Positions 46,708 through 57,510 of a stretch of DNA of 64,000 nt are shown here, in pieces. Position 1 is the first letter of the stretch, and every line of letters begins with the position of its first letter. The stretch comes from Carnegiea gigantea (lineage: Eukaryota; Streptophyta; Magnoliopsida; Caryophyllales; Cactaceae): positions 788,069 through 852,068 of the forward strand of contig JAKOGI010000178.1 of NCBI GenBank assembly GCA_029747015.1, read 5' to 3'. The position numbers and the translations under genes were made by a program. The notes under the pieces are model-generated. The model ran no database searches. It saw nothing but the letters and a program-made list of their open reading frames with translations, and had not been told where the DNA came from.

Positions 46708-46805
46708 TGTTGCTAGAAGAGAGAGATTAGGGTTTAAGGTGTTTGCAGGATGTTCGGTTTTTGCTTGAGGGTGAGATGAACGATAGTACTGAGAGCAAGG
46801 CATAT

Positions 46806-46842
<37 letters not shown>

Positions 46843-47181
46843 AGCCGAATCTTTGAGAAGATTTCTTGATTTACAACGGGTTGGAGCATTAACATCTTGT
46901 GCCTTGGGGAGGAAAGAAAACACACCGAACAACCAAGGGGCGTACCTGTTCTCTGTATTATGCCTGTTTTTTGCCGTCTGATCTGATTCGACTGAATGGC
47001 ATTAAGACGGCCCCAGTACATCCCCTTATGCTGTACTAAGTAGATAAGAGACAAAAAAAATGCACGCAATTCGGGTGTATGCAATCACATCCGTTATTAA
47101 TAAAATTTGCAAACAGGGGGAGAGAACAGGGTGTAAAGGTTTATCTTAGCAAACCCAGTTCATGTTCTGGAAACAGGTATC
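46708..47181 (-). other. Spacer between pol and extra ORF with (CT)n tract and acceptor-like site
   Basis: About 475 bp. It includes a GA dinucleotide run at 46,808-46,842 (CT on the sense strand). Just before the downstream ATG the sense strand reads CTCTCTCTTCTAG then CAACAATGG, a good plant splice acceptor and start context. This suggests the downstream ORF is made from a spliced RNA. Confidence 0.5.
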
Positions 47182-47931
47182 TCAGGGTGTTCTCACCAAC
47201 CCTAGTTCCAGTCTATTTCTTTCAAAATGACCTCTAGCGAGTGCCTTAGTGAATATATCAGCAATTTGATTTTCCGTTGAGCAAAAATTCATAGAGATTA
47301 AACCCTTTTCAACATTATCTCTCAAGAAATGATGTTGAATGTCAATATGCTTTGTTCTTTAATGTTGACATGGATTTTTGGCAATATTAATTGCACTTGT
47401 GTTATCACAAAAAATAGGAATGCATCCAATGTCAACACAAAAGTCCTTAAGCTGTTGCCTTATCCACAACAGTTGAGCACAACATGAAGCTACTCCAACA
47501 TATTCAGCTTCTGCTATGGACATGGCAACTGAATGTTGCTTCTTGGTAGCCTAAGATACCAAACAAGGTCCAAGAAAGTGAGCCATACCTGAGGTACTCT
47601 TTCTATCAACTAGAAATCCAGCATAGTCAGCGTCAGCATATCCAACAAGATCAAAATTGCAACCTTTAGGATACCATAAAGCTAAATTGGGTGTATGTTT
47701 CAAATACCTTAGTCTCCATTTAACAGCCTTAAGATGAGTTTCCTTAGGGTTAGACTGAAAACGGGCACATAAACCAACACTAAAAACAATATCAGGCCTA
47801 CTAGCGGTTAGGTATAAGAGTGACCCAATCATACCCCTATAGAGTTTCTCCTCAACTGAGGGAATCCCATCATCCATAACCAACTTGGTTGAAGGAGAAA
47901 TAGGAGTGTCTATGGGTTTGGCTGACTCCAT
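47182..47931 (-). pseudogene. pol: Sirevirus RNase H and pol C-terminus
   Basis: The frame from 47,931 has 'MIGSLLYLTASRPDIVFSV', 'LRYLKHTPNLALWYP' and 'GYADADYAGFLVDRKSTSG', with the catalytic Asp pair of copia RNase H. A TAG replaces a Trp after 'PCLVS' at about 47,551. Beyond it the frame continues to about 47,182 with 'IAEAEYVGVASC' and '[17 protein letters not shown]' and ends in 'LGLVRTP' with a natural stop. One nonsense change kills the C-terminus. Confidence 0.85.
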
Positions 47932-48691
47932 CCCAAAACGCTTAAGTAACTCCTTGATATACTTTGCTGATGGATCATGGTGCCGTTTGGAGTTTGCTTG
48001 ATTTGTAAGCCTAAGAAAAAATTAAGCTCACCCATCATGCTCATCTCAAACTCACTCCTCATCATATTTGAAAATTCATTGCATAAATCATGGTGAGTTG
48101 CACCAAATATAATGTCATCAACATATATTTGGACAATTAAAAAATGTTCCCCCTTAGATTTTAGAAACAAGGTATTGTCTACCTTGCCTCTTCTAAAATC
48201 ATTTTCAAGTAAAAAACTTGACAACCGTTCATAACAAGCTCTTGGAGCTTGTTTTAAACCATAAAGTGCCTTGTCAAGTTTAAAAACATGATTTGGAAAA
48301 TCACCATTTTCAAAACCAGGCGGTTGTTTGACATACACCTCTTCTTTAAGGTATCCGTTTAGGAATGCACTTTTAACATCCATTTGATATAGCTTGGTTT
48401 CCATATGAGCTGCAAAGGCTATTAAGATTCGAATAGCCTCAATTCTAGCAACTGGTGCAAAGGTTTCTTCATAGTCGATCCTTTCTTCTTGATTGTATCC
48501 TTGTACAACCAGCCGTGCCTTGTTCCTAGTGACTGTTCCTGACTCATCCAGATTGTTTCGGAACACCCACTTGGTTCCAATGATTGTTCTCTCTGCAGGT
48601 TTAGGTACAAGGTGTCATACTTTGTTTCTCTCAAATTGATGAAGCTATTCTTGCATAGCCGTGATCCAATCTGAATCTGCAAGAGCTTCAT
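47910..48691 (-). pseudogene. pol: Sirevirus reverse transcriptase
   Basis: The main frame 48,566-47,910 contains '[20 protein letters not shown]', '[15 protein letters not shown]', '[20 protein letters not shown]', '[16 protein letters not shown]' and the active site [13 protein letters not shown]. Catalytic Asp 63, 150 and 151 are present. Upstream, at 48,600-48,691, two stops interrupt the fingers region (after 'AMQE' and 'ERNKV'). At 47,963-47,965 a T-run one base short shifts the frame before '[14 protein letters not shown]'. Confidence 0.88.
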
Positions 48692-48821
48692 TCACACTTT
48701 TTGGCTCAATGTTAGAAAGAAAAGCATAGAAAGCACAAAAATGCTTTAGTTTAGATCTAGTTTGCACTCCAGTATTAATATCTGACAAGATTTGATCAAG
48801 AGGGTGCGAACTATGGTGCTT

Positions 48822-49505
48822 CTATGGTCGTGGGGTAAGAGGATCCACAGACCCATGCTCTACTCTAGTCGTAACATAATGCTTACGATCATCTCCGGAG
48901 CCTGTTTCTGCACATGTTTGTAAGTCTATTCCTGAAGAACACGGTTCCGAACAGGGTTCAGCGGTGTTTTCCCCTGTTTGGTGTTCACCTTGCCTGCTGT
49001 TTTGAGGAACACCTTCAGGAGTTGTTTTCTCCATGGTGTTCTTACCTCGTTTATCTTGGAGCAACACTTCTTTTCGAACAAGACATAATTCAAGTTCATC
49101 TTCCTGTACATCATTCTCACTCAACACGTTAGATTCATTAAAAAGCACATGCACACTTTCCTCAACACACAAGGTTCTTTTGTTAAAGACTTTGTATGCC
49201 TTGCTGGGAGAAGAATAGCCAAGGAATATTGCCTCATCACTCCTAGGGTCAAATTTTCCTAAGGCATCCTTCCCATTATTATGCACAAAACACCTACAAC
49301 CAAATGTCCTTAGGTGCGTAATATTGGGTTTTCTGCCCTTGAAAAGTTCATAAGGAGTTTTGCTCAAAATGGGTCTGATTATGCATCTATTTATAATGTA
49401 ACATGAGGTGTTCAATGCTTCTGCCCAGAAATACCTAGGAAGACCACTAGCAATAAGCATTATTCTGGTCATGTCTTCCAGGGTGCGATTTTTGCGCTCA
49501 ACCAC
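48822..49505 (-). pseudogene. pol: Sirevirus integrase C-terminal half and linker
   Basis: 'VERKNRTLEDMTRIML' carries the catalytic Glu of the D,D(35)E triad. It is followed by 'LPRYFWAEALNTSCYIINR', 'TPYELFKGRKPNITHLRTFG' and 'CFVHNNGKDALGKFDPRSDE', the GKFD element of copia integrases. A poorly conserved acidic linker runs to RT. The frame is separated from the N-terminal half by a one-base contraction in a C/G run at 49,505-49,507. Confidence 0.87.
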
Positions 49506-50455
49506 CCATTTTGTTGGGGTGTTCTTGGAGCTGAGAAGTTATGATCAACACCATGTTCATTACAATAGTTAATAAAACTTGCATTTTCAAACTCAGTTCC
49601 ATGATCAGATCTCAAGCTACTTAAAGAGTGTCCTACTCTCTTTTCAACCTTTTTGAGAAAGGCAATAAAATTCTCAAAGGTTTCATCTTTGGATGCCAAA
49701 AACAAGGTCCAAGTAAATCGCGAGTAATCATCCACTACAACAAGCACATACTTTTTCCCACCTCTACTGGTTACCCTCATGGGACCACACAAATCAATGT
49801 GTAATAATTCTAGAGCTCGAGTAGTGCTTACACATTTTTTCGATTTAAAAGAAGATCTGACTTGTTTGCCTTTTGCACAAGCTTCACATACCTTGTCATC
49901 ATTAAACTTGATGGAAGGTAGTCCAATAACTAGGTCTTTTGAAACAAGTTTGTTTAACAAGGATAAGCTTGCATGACCTAGTCTCCTGTGCCATAGCATT
50001 ATATCATCATTTAATGCATTTAAACAAGTCAGATTATTTTGGGGAAGAGTGGGAATACAAACTTTGTAAACATTTTGACATCGCTTCCCCCTCAACACAA
50101 CATCTCCTGTGTCGTCATTCACAACCAAGCAACGTGTTTTTGAAAACAGTACTAGGTTGTTCTTGTCACACAGTTGGGGCACACTTAGCAAATTGTGCTT
50201 TAACCCATCAACTAAGTGCACATTATCAATTGAGTGGGAGAGAGTTTTACCAATATTACCTATGCCGACAATTGTCCCAGACTTGCCGTTTCCAAATGCT
50301 ACACTCCCACCATTCAAAGCTGTAAGTGAGAGAAAATTTGATCTTTCACCAGTCATGTGCCGTGAACACCCACTATCAACAAACCACAACGGCCTGTTTT
50401 CAAGGGTGTTAGTGGGGTTGTTCGTAAGGTTGTTCTCTCTCACTTCAGCCTGCAA
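49469..50455 (-). pseudogene. pol: Sirevirus protease and integrase N-terminal half
   Basis: Protease active site WFVDSGCSRHMTG, with catalytic Asp at residue 27. The pre-integrase zinc motif has His 156, His 161, Cys 190 and Cys 193 ('LWHRRLGHASL', 'CEACAKGKQ'). The integrase core has Asp 221 ('LLHIDLCGPM') and Asp 284 ('LRSDHGTEFEN'), then 'APRTPQQNG' followed by the frame shift. All catalytic residues are present across the two frames, so the enzyme was intact until very recently. Confidence 0.9.
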
Positions 50456-50461
50456 AATAAA

Positions 50462-51802
50462 TCACGGGTTAGTTTTGGGAACCCAGATCCACTTGGGTCC
50501 CATTCTTTTAGACATGTAAAGCTCATCTTTTCTAATCCAGATTTGTTTCACATACCTTTCATTCTTTTCATTGGCATGTTTTCTTAACGGGCAAGTGTAT
50601 CTATAATGACCCGTTTTGCCACAATGAAAGCAAACAATGTTTTCAGGTAATCCCACATACTTTCTGTGAATTGGGTAGACTGTTCGTTTAGGCTTATACC
50701 CAAGTCCCTTTTTATTTCGACTGTGGTGAGTGTTTAACCAATCAAGGGCTTGTGAGGACTCGTTCCAGCGCTTGGTTGTGGTAAGCTCGTTTTCCAGTTT
50801 TTCTATATCAGCATGCAAACCTTTGTTCTCCCTGAGCAAGGACTCAACCATTCCCTCTACCTCAAAGAGTTTTTCCTCCATTCGAGAATAATCTCCTTCT
50901 TTTATAAAGAGGTTTTCTTTGAGCAAGTTAATATTCTCATGTAAACCGAGGTTTTCATTTTTAAGAATTTCATTTTCAAGTTCTAGGTCACGAACTTCTC
51001 TTTTTAGATTAGCACAAGTGTCTATCAAATTATATAGAAGTTCTTCTAAAGTAGCTTTGTTAAGACCATGTACCTTACTCTTGAGATCTGAGAGGCTGAT
51101 TGTTGATTCATCATCTGAATCTGAATCACTTTGTGCTATAAGTGCTACGGCCCCTTCTTCAGCTTCAGATTCTCCTTCATCCTCAAAGGAATCTCCCCAA
51201 GCAGCCAGCATAGCTTTCGAGAATCGCTTGCCCAGATTGTTTACAGGGTGTTTTCGAACCTGTTTTCGAGGGTGTTCGAGCGTCTGATCTTCTCGAAGCA
51301 GAGGGCAATTTTTGACTAAGTGATCTGGTTTGCTGCACTTGAAACACCCTGTGAGCTGTTCTTTGGAGGTGTTTCTGGACTTGCTGAAGTCTTTTCTTTT
51401 GTTGTTTTCCTTGACTTTTTTGAAGAATTTCTTGAATTTTCTGGACATTAGGGCCATTTCTTCATCTTCAAGGTCAGAGTCAGTGTCCTCATGTGCTTTC
51501 AAGGCAAGCCCACAATCCTTCCTTTGCTCCTCTCTTTGCTGTGAGTTCTTTCGGAGTTCATAGGTCTGGAGATTACCAATCAACTCGTAGAGGGTGATCT
51601 TGTTCATGTCTTTAGCCTCTTGGATGGCTGTTACTTTGGCCTCCCACGTGCGAGGTAAAATTCTGAGGATTTTCCTCACCAACTCTTCAGTGGTGAAAAA
51701 TCTTCCCAGGGATTTTAACTCGTTCGTGATGTGGGTGAACCGTGTATACATGTCCATCACAGTTTCATGATCACCCATATCAAATAACTCATATTGTCGC
51801 AT
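50462..51802 (-). CDS. gag: Sirevirus gag, main frame (446 aa)
   Basis: A UBN2/DUF4219-type gag segment ('DMYTRFTHITNELKSLG', 'LRILPRTWEAKVTAI') is followed by a Lys-rich region, a first CCHC knuckle at 153-166 (C-FK-C-SKPD-H-LVKN-C), an acidic Ser/Asp stretch at 205-235, a long coiled coil at about 255-345 and a second CCHC knuckle at 391-404 (C-FH-C-GKTG-H-YRYT-C). The coiled coil and paired knuckles are typical of Sirevirus gag. The apparent Met is internal: gag continues upstream in another frame. The stop lies a few bases before the protease frame, so Gag and Pol are probably separated by a stop or read-through. Confidence 0.88.
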   Translation of the reverse strand: MRQYELFDMGDHETVMDMYTRFTHITNELKSLGRFFTTEELVRKILRILPRTWEAKVTAIQEAKDMNKITLYELIGNLQTYELRKNSQQREEQRKDCGLALKAHEDTDSDLEDEEMALMSRKFKKFFKKVKENNKRKDFSKSRNTSKEQLTGCFKCSKPDHLVKNCPLLREDQTLEHPRKQVRKHPVNNLGKRFSKAMLAAWGDSFEDEGESEAEEGAVALIAQSDSDSDDESTISLSDLKSKVHGLNKATLEELLYNLIDTCANLKREVRDLELENEILKNENLGLHENINLLKENLFIKEGDYSRMEEKLFEVEGMVESLLRENKGLHADIEKLENELTTTKRWNESSQALDWLNTHHSRNKKGLGYKPKRTVYPIHRKYVGLPENIVCFHCGKTGHYRYTCPLRKHANEKNERYVKQIWIRKDELYMSKRMGPKWIWVPKTNP

Positions 51803-52193
51803 AAGTAGCTCAATTCTAGATTGTTTAACTTGACTCGTACCTTCATGAGCAACTTGCAGAGCATTCCAAATAGCTTGGGCTGATTCACACTCAGAGATGC
51901 GAGTGTATTCATCGGGTCCTAGGCCAAAATATAGAAGCTTTTGGCCTTGGCATTTTTCTCCATTTTCTTGTAGTCCTCGGCATCAAACTCTATGGATTCC
52001 TTGGGAACCTTCTTACCATCTTCAAGCACCTTAGTGGGAACAAGGGGCCCGTTCTTGATGAGCATCCAAAATTCATAATCTTCTGCCTGAATATAGTTCT
52101 CCATCCTATTCTTCCACCAACTATAATGTTGGCCGTTGAAATAGGGTGGACGAGTAATGGATTGCCTTCAAGAATTCCTTGTGGGGTACTCAT
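51803..52193 (-). pseudogene. gag: Sirevirus gag N-terminal part, two frame shifts
   Basis: Starts at the ATG at 52,193 ('MSTPQGILEGN'). It shifts at about 52,164, and from 52,104 reads 'MENYIQAEDYEFWMLIKNGP', then 'IEFDAEDYKKMEKNAKAK'. It shifts again at the T-run 51,939-51,942, after which the reading joins the main gag frame. Both shifts are one-base contractions. The starting MSTP and the IQAEDYEFW block are standard for this family. Confidence 0.8.
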
Positions 52194-52235
52194 CTTCAGA
52201 ATCTCTCAAGGTGTTAACCTTTTGTAAGAGAACCC

Positions 52236-52247
52236 GCTCTGATACCA
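52236..52247 (-). promoter_or_regulatory. Primer-binding site (initiator tRNA-Met) of the Sirevirus
   Basis: Plus strand GCTCTGATACCA, two bases from the 5' LTR; perfect inverse match to TGGTATCAGAGC. Confidence 0.92.
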
Positions 52248-52249
52248 CT

Positions 52250-53827
52250 TGTTGAGTTCGTGAGTATACAATCACAAGAGGGGGGGTGAATTGTGGTGTC
52301 TGATTTTCGCGTTGTAAATAACAAACACCCTCACAAAGGTTGTTCTCAAATGACAAACACCCTGATAGCTTGTTTGCATGGGGTGTTCTCAAATATTGCA
52401 GATGCGAAAATCACCAAGATAAATGCGGAAAATAAAGCACACACAATTTTTACGTGGAAAACACCTCTAGCCCAACTGAGGTGTGAAAACCCACGACCTA
52501 CCTCGTGTAGGATTTAACCACTTTCACTAACGGGCTTCACACATTACAAATGTAACACACCTTGTTACAACTTGCAACCACGTAACCTTCTTCCAAAAGA
52601 CAGGTTACACCACGTCCAACCTTCGCAAGATTAGACACGTCCAAGTCCACACGACTAGGACACACTCACTCACTTTTCTGATTCAAGATCAGGGTTACAA
52701 ACACCTTACAGGGGGTGCTTCTCACCAAGCAGATGTAAGGTACAATGAAGATCCTATTATGCCAATGGTTTGAAAACTCAAATCAAACACAGCTTGTCAC
52801 GGTTTTGCTTTTCAAAATGAAGCTCAAGAATTTTAATGTGAAAACCGAGTTTCCTGATTTTTTCCAGATTTTTTCAGAAAGCTGTGTTGCTTCTCTTTTT
52901 CAGTCTGAGTTTTTTCTATCTGCTTCTTGGCTTCTCTACGGGAGAGAAAAGCTGCGGTTTTTTAAACACAAGGTCCAACGGTCAAAAACCAAAGACTCAG
53001 CTAAGTATGGAAAATGATTTTGCAAACAAAATATATTCTCCAACGGCTAATGATGAATTTAGCCCAAAATATAAGGGATTTTGTTATCTTAAAAGATAAC
53101 CCTTATCTTCCCATAGCCGTGAAGAGGTTTAAAGAGATTTTCAGCTTTTACCAAATCCGAAAATATAGTCATAGGAATCTTTGGATTTGGCAAATCTCCC
53201 AAACCTATTTTCGCAAATCTCCATAATATTTTCAAGAACTATCCTCTCCAGAAAAATAGCAATTTTGAAATTCAAAGAAAGTATTTTGGAGATCTTGGCC
53301 AATCAAAATGAATTTTCAAAAATAATCGGGTATGGCCACTGCAGTTCAGAAACACCCTAGGCACCCTGTTTGCAGGGTTGTTCGCAACTGGTGTTCTGAT
53401 GTACTTTAGCGCAAATACCGATTCAAGAGGTGTTTAAAATGATGTTTTCAATATTGGCATATTAACAAGAATCTAATTAAATAAAACCTATATACCTAAG
53501 ACTTCTTGTTTTGAACCAGTCATCTTGTCCGAGATTTGTAGAGCTGTGAACACCAAGGCCACCTTGTGTTGCTGGGGTTGTTCTTTGCATTGCTAGAGTT
53601 CAGGAACATGCTTTACAATCAACTGTCGAGATGGTGTTCTTGACTTAATATGGAATCACCAAGTAAAACCTGTCTAGAAGACTTTTTCTCACATGTAGCA
53701 AACCAGTTAATACAATAAAAATCACAAACACCAGTTAGGCCTGTTTGGAGATCATGTTCAGAGCAACATTACTTGGACAAATTTTTACACTTGGATTTGT
53801 TATCATCAAAACTAAATATAATCAACA
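52250..53827 (-). repeat. 5' LTR of the Sirevirus
   Basis: 1,578 bp. Direct repeat of 43,076-44,650, with small substitutions and a few single-base length changes. Right flank ATTAC begins the zinc-finger pseudogene. Confidence 0.93.
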
Positions 53828-54213
53828 ATTACAATCCTAGATGTGTTCATGTTTCTATCTAATATCCCTTTCGTCTCCATTCTCATCTCCATGACATCTT
53901 TTGCTATAATAGTCATCTAGTCCCTGAGTTCAATTATTAGTTCATCGTAATGGCAACCACCACCAACTACCAACTATCTTCCTTTACTTCCAGGGGTGCT
54001 TTGAGATAACTATATGCCTCCTCTCATTTCATCTTCCTCAGCCCAAAACAAAAATCCACCACATTTGATACAAGCAAAGTGGCGCCTGAGGAAGTTCTTC
54101 TAAGATCTGCTAACATTGTATTCAATCTCACATGCCGACCTACATCTGGGACATATGAACTTCTTGTCTCCAGCATCAGAGCCTTGGTTTGAAGAACCAT
54201 CCATGCTTCTCAT
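53828..54213 (-). pseudogene. GRF-type zinc-finger-like protein, truncated pseudogene
   Basis: On the minus strand from ATG codons at 54,213 or 54,204 the frame reads 'MDGSSNQGSDAGDKKFICPR', a C-x2-C pair, then after a stop 'KNFLRRHFACIKCGGFLFW', then 'AEEDEM'. Plant GRF zinc-finger proteins have a CxxC, an R-R-F-x-x-C box and a C-G-x-F-x-W box in this order, followed by a coiled coil; here a charged helical stretch follows ('DVMEMRMETKGILDR'). Four in-frame stops and a cut at the Sirevirus LTR show it is dead. It is the only trace of a possible host gene in the window. Upstream (54,214-54,440) contains a leader-like 'AAACCCTAAATTTCAAAG'. Confidence 0.45.
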
Positions 54214-55475
54214 TGTCTCCAGTTGTAACCCAAAAATCAATTTGGACAAAAATCCATGAACAAACCCTAAATTTCAAAGCAAAGCAACCCAAGTTTTGTG
54301 CTTTAATTTCAGAGCACCAAATGGGTTTTGCTAGACAATTTTGCACCAAACTATTTAATTATCAAAGAAACAAGAAATTCCTCATGTTACCTTTCAAAGG
54401 AGCTTCGTCAGTTAGCTATGGTGTAATAGCAGAGTAGACCTCCTTTCAATGGAGCTTTGTCCAGGGATAATGATGAACAAGAGGAGAGACAAATAAGCTT
54501 CTTTGACCTTCTTATGTAAGCGATAAAGTAGACCTCATTTCTTTAAATATAAAGGGCTTTTCTGGAATTATAGGTAGCGTTTTCTTTACCCTATCATGCC
54601 TCTCATCAGAATTGGTATATTAATTTATATATTACCAAAGGTAATATACTTCTTAAATAATTACATTCTTCGGTCAGCTATGATATGAATAAATTTCAGT
54701 AGGTCATGGTGTAAAAAATAATTTTTAAAAAGGTGGAGGGAGATAGATGTGATTATTTCGATATTAAATCTCTAAAATCCTCTACACAAATATCCAAGAT
54801 ATTTACAAGTCTCGAATCTAAAACATTCTAAAGAGCATTCAAGGATATTCTAGTATGACTGGTTCTAGAGCAGTCCAGAAGACCCTGGACACTCTAGAAA
54901 GTTGTATAACAATGTGGAAGACTCTAGTGCTTTCTAAAAGGCTTGAGCACATTCTATAATGTTTTTGCGTATTCTAAAGGGCTCTAAAAAATTTTAGAAT
55001 ATTCCAAAACACAGTAGAAGACTCCAAAAACTCAACATATGACCCTTGGCTTAACTTTTCAAAGGAAGAGCAAGGGAGCGGGAGACAGAAGCCTTGTGTC
55101 AAAATGATGATGTTTTAGCTTTTGCCCAAGAATATTCTATTTCTCTTATTTATTTAATTATTTTATTTAGGGCTTGCTCACTTTTTAGTGTTTTTAATTT
55201 TTTTTAAAGCTCGTTTAATTTTTTCGCACCTAAATTTTGGTGCTTCTTGGCCCTCGCCTTATTTTATAGTTAACTATGATTGGAATCTTATATAATTATA
55301 ATGGTATGTTTTACCTGTTGTATATAAAATATAATCCCCTAATAATAACGCCCCAATTAATCAATAATAACGATAATATTTTTACCCCATCGAAAATAGC
55401 TTGTCACAATTGAACAACTTTCTTGTAGTACAGGGCCAACCAACAGTTCTAAGTCAAGACTAATCAAGCCACATA
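54214..55475. other. Unassigned AT-rich region
   Basis: No coding signal. At about 54,840-55,020 there are irregular reiterations of a 'TCTAGAA'/'TTCTAAA' theme. I cannot assign it to an element. Confidence 0.3.
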
Positions 55476-56310
55476 AATGAATATAACATTTCAGGTTTTT
55501 TATTTAAGTTTTCAACTATCTCATACATTCTTAAGATAAGTAAAATCACTTTCATTTCCATGTATTAATGCCTTCATTTTTAGCTTCCTTGTCGATTATA
55601 TACTCTCAGTACTTGTTATTCCCTACTCTCACTTCCTTGGGTGGGTTATTGAGACTAATTTCCTTTCTTGTGGATATGTTAGGTCTATTAGATGTTGATA
55701 ATTGAAAAATGGCTTTTTAAGAAAGTTGTTTGATGGTTAAAATCCGCCATTAAGGGGAAACCAACTTCGACACTCGAGTGACACATGTGTGTGATTAGGC
55801 ATTATTCAATTCGTACTAATCAAAATTATCATCACATTTCACGAAATACCATATCTATAAAAACTGATTTTTTTACGGGAGCCCTTTCTGTATGTAAGTC
55901 CAACTTTCCCACATCATTACAACTTGTACAATTATATTGCCTCTTTTTCATGGCAAGCTAGTTTTGACAACAAAACCAATAACAATTACTTTCATTTCCG
56001 TGCATAATAATGTTTTGTTTTCAGCTTTCTTGTGGATTCCCCGCTTTCACTACTACTCTCGCTTTATTGGGTGGGCTAATGACACTATTTTGTTTTATTG
56101 TTGATTTGTCTGACGTATTGGACTTCAACACTTGAAAAATTGCTTTTTCAGAAACTATTTGATGATTAAAATTAGCCATTGAGGGAAATCCGAATTCGAC
56201 ACACGAGTGACACATGTGGGTGATTAAGCCTTGTTACATTCTTAATGATCAACATTGTCATCATGATTCATGGACATCATGTTAGCAAAAACTATTTTTT
56301 TCCCCCTATG
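55476..56310. repeat. Diverged tandem duplication, offset about 440 bp
   Basis: Copy 1 near 55,548-55,880 and copy 2 near 55,988-56,310. Shared text includes 'ACTTTCATTTCC', 'GGGTGGG', 'ATTGAAAAATGGCTTTTT' against 'CTTGAAAAATTGCTTTTT', 'GAGTGACACATGTG' and 'GTGATTA'. Non-coding. Confidence 0.75.
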
Positions 56311-57510
56311 TTAGCTAGAAAAGGAGGAATTTGGAGGATCTCATGATGATGACCATGAATATTGCCAAGAACCTAAAAGGTACTATCCAACAGCCCTAAT
56401 TGTGAGCCACTTTGAAAGTAATTCAATAAAGATGTTTACTTTGAAGTGTTTGAGATGTTCTTCTATCTTTAGAATAGACAAAAATAACATCAAAGTAGAC
56501 CACAACAATTTCTTCAACGAATGGATGGAGGACATCTTCCGTAAGTCTAATGAATATGCTACGTGCATTGGAGAGCCCAAAAGGCGTAATTAGCCATTCA
56601 TAAAGACTACCCTTTGTTTTCAAGATTGCCTTTCATTCATCTCATTTCTTCATTCGATTTTGGTGATATTCACTCCTTAAATAACTTTAGAGAAGATTGT
56701 AGCACCATAAAGCTCATCTAGCATAGCATGAAGTTTAAGTATAGGGTACACGTACTTGATAATGTTGTTGTTCATGGCCCTATTATCCATGCACATGTGG
56801 ACAATGTCATGCTTCTTAGGAACTCGAACTATCAAAATCGAGCAAGGACTCAGCTTTTCCCTCACACGGCCTTTGGCTATCAACTCATCAATTTGCCGTT
56901 GAAGTTCTTCAGTCTCTTGTGGATTGCATCTATAGGCAAGTCCATTAGGAAAAAAGGGACCTTGATTAATGTCAATTTGGTGGTCTATTCCACAAATTGT
57001 GGAATAACTAAGGAAGACAATCCTCTGGAAAAACATCCTAGAACTTAGGGATGATGCTTTGATTTTTTGGTGTGGGGTACATTTAGAGTCACTTTCGTTG
57101 CCCTCTAACATTTGTAAGGCATAAGTTTCCTTCTCTTTGTTAAGAGTTGTCTCAACATGTGTTTTACTCTTTAGAAGGCTCTCCCCTAACTTCCCCCCCC
57201 CCCGTTTAAATTAAATAGGATTAGTTAGGGGGCAAAGGGTTAATGATAACTATATTTTGTTTTTCAAGATAGAGAAAGCAGGTGTGCTTAATTCCATCAT
57301 AGATCAGATGCCTGACACTTTCATTCAACTTAAGGTTATGGCACACTTTCAAAGGCTCTTCTTGGGTATCAATGTGGACCTCTTCTTCTTCCTCAGAAGC
57401 CAAGTTGGGCTTGTTCCCTTATACTTGAGTTTGGAGCTCCATAGCCTCATCATGTTAAGGAATAAGTGGGGCACCAACTTCTAACAAAATATGACCTTCA
57501 ATAGAGACGT
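56311..57510 (-). pseudogene. Old Ty3/gypsy pol relic (protease to RT)
   Basis: Minus strand. 57,111-56,677 contains 'IDHQIDINQGPFFPN', 'ETEELQRQIDELIAKGRVRE', 'VPKKHDIVHMCMDNRAMNN' and 'LDELYGATIFSKV', the start of RT. 56,623-56,423 contains 'YEWLITPFGLSNA', 'FIRLTEDVLHPF' and 'VVVYFDVIFVYSKD', where the YFDD box reads YFDV. The region to the right (to about 57,500) is acidic and probably gag/protease spacer. The RT type is that of the relics at 8.5-16.8 kb. Confidence 0.7.

Larger units (their letters stand above)
43076..53827 (-). mobile_element. Ty1/copia Sirevirus, nearly complete, 10.75 kb
   Basis: Minus strand, right to left: 5' LTR (52,250-53,827), tRNA-Met primer site, gag with coiled coil and two zinc knuckles, protease, integrase, RT, RNase H, an extra ORF, polypurine tract and 3' LTR (43,076-44,650). 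Integrase before RT defines Ty1/copia. The large gag and an additional ORF after pol are Sirevirus traits. LTR ends are TGTTG...CAACA. Roughly 20 differences in the first 490 bp of the LTRs suggest about 4% divergence, older than the gag-only element. The flanks CAACT and ATTAC do not match, so no target duplication is visible. Confidence 0.92.

Noticed and set aside
46734..46932. N-terminal extension of the accessory ORF with a Leu-Ser repeat
   Set aside because: The Leu-Ser run is only the translation of a GA/CT microsatellite; the ATG at 46,707 has good context and follows an acceptor-like site.
50919..51563. Plus-strand ORFs of 60-120 codons opposite gag
   Set aside because: Antisense to the conserved Sirevirus gag with its zinc knuckles and coiled coil; no recognisable content.
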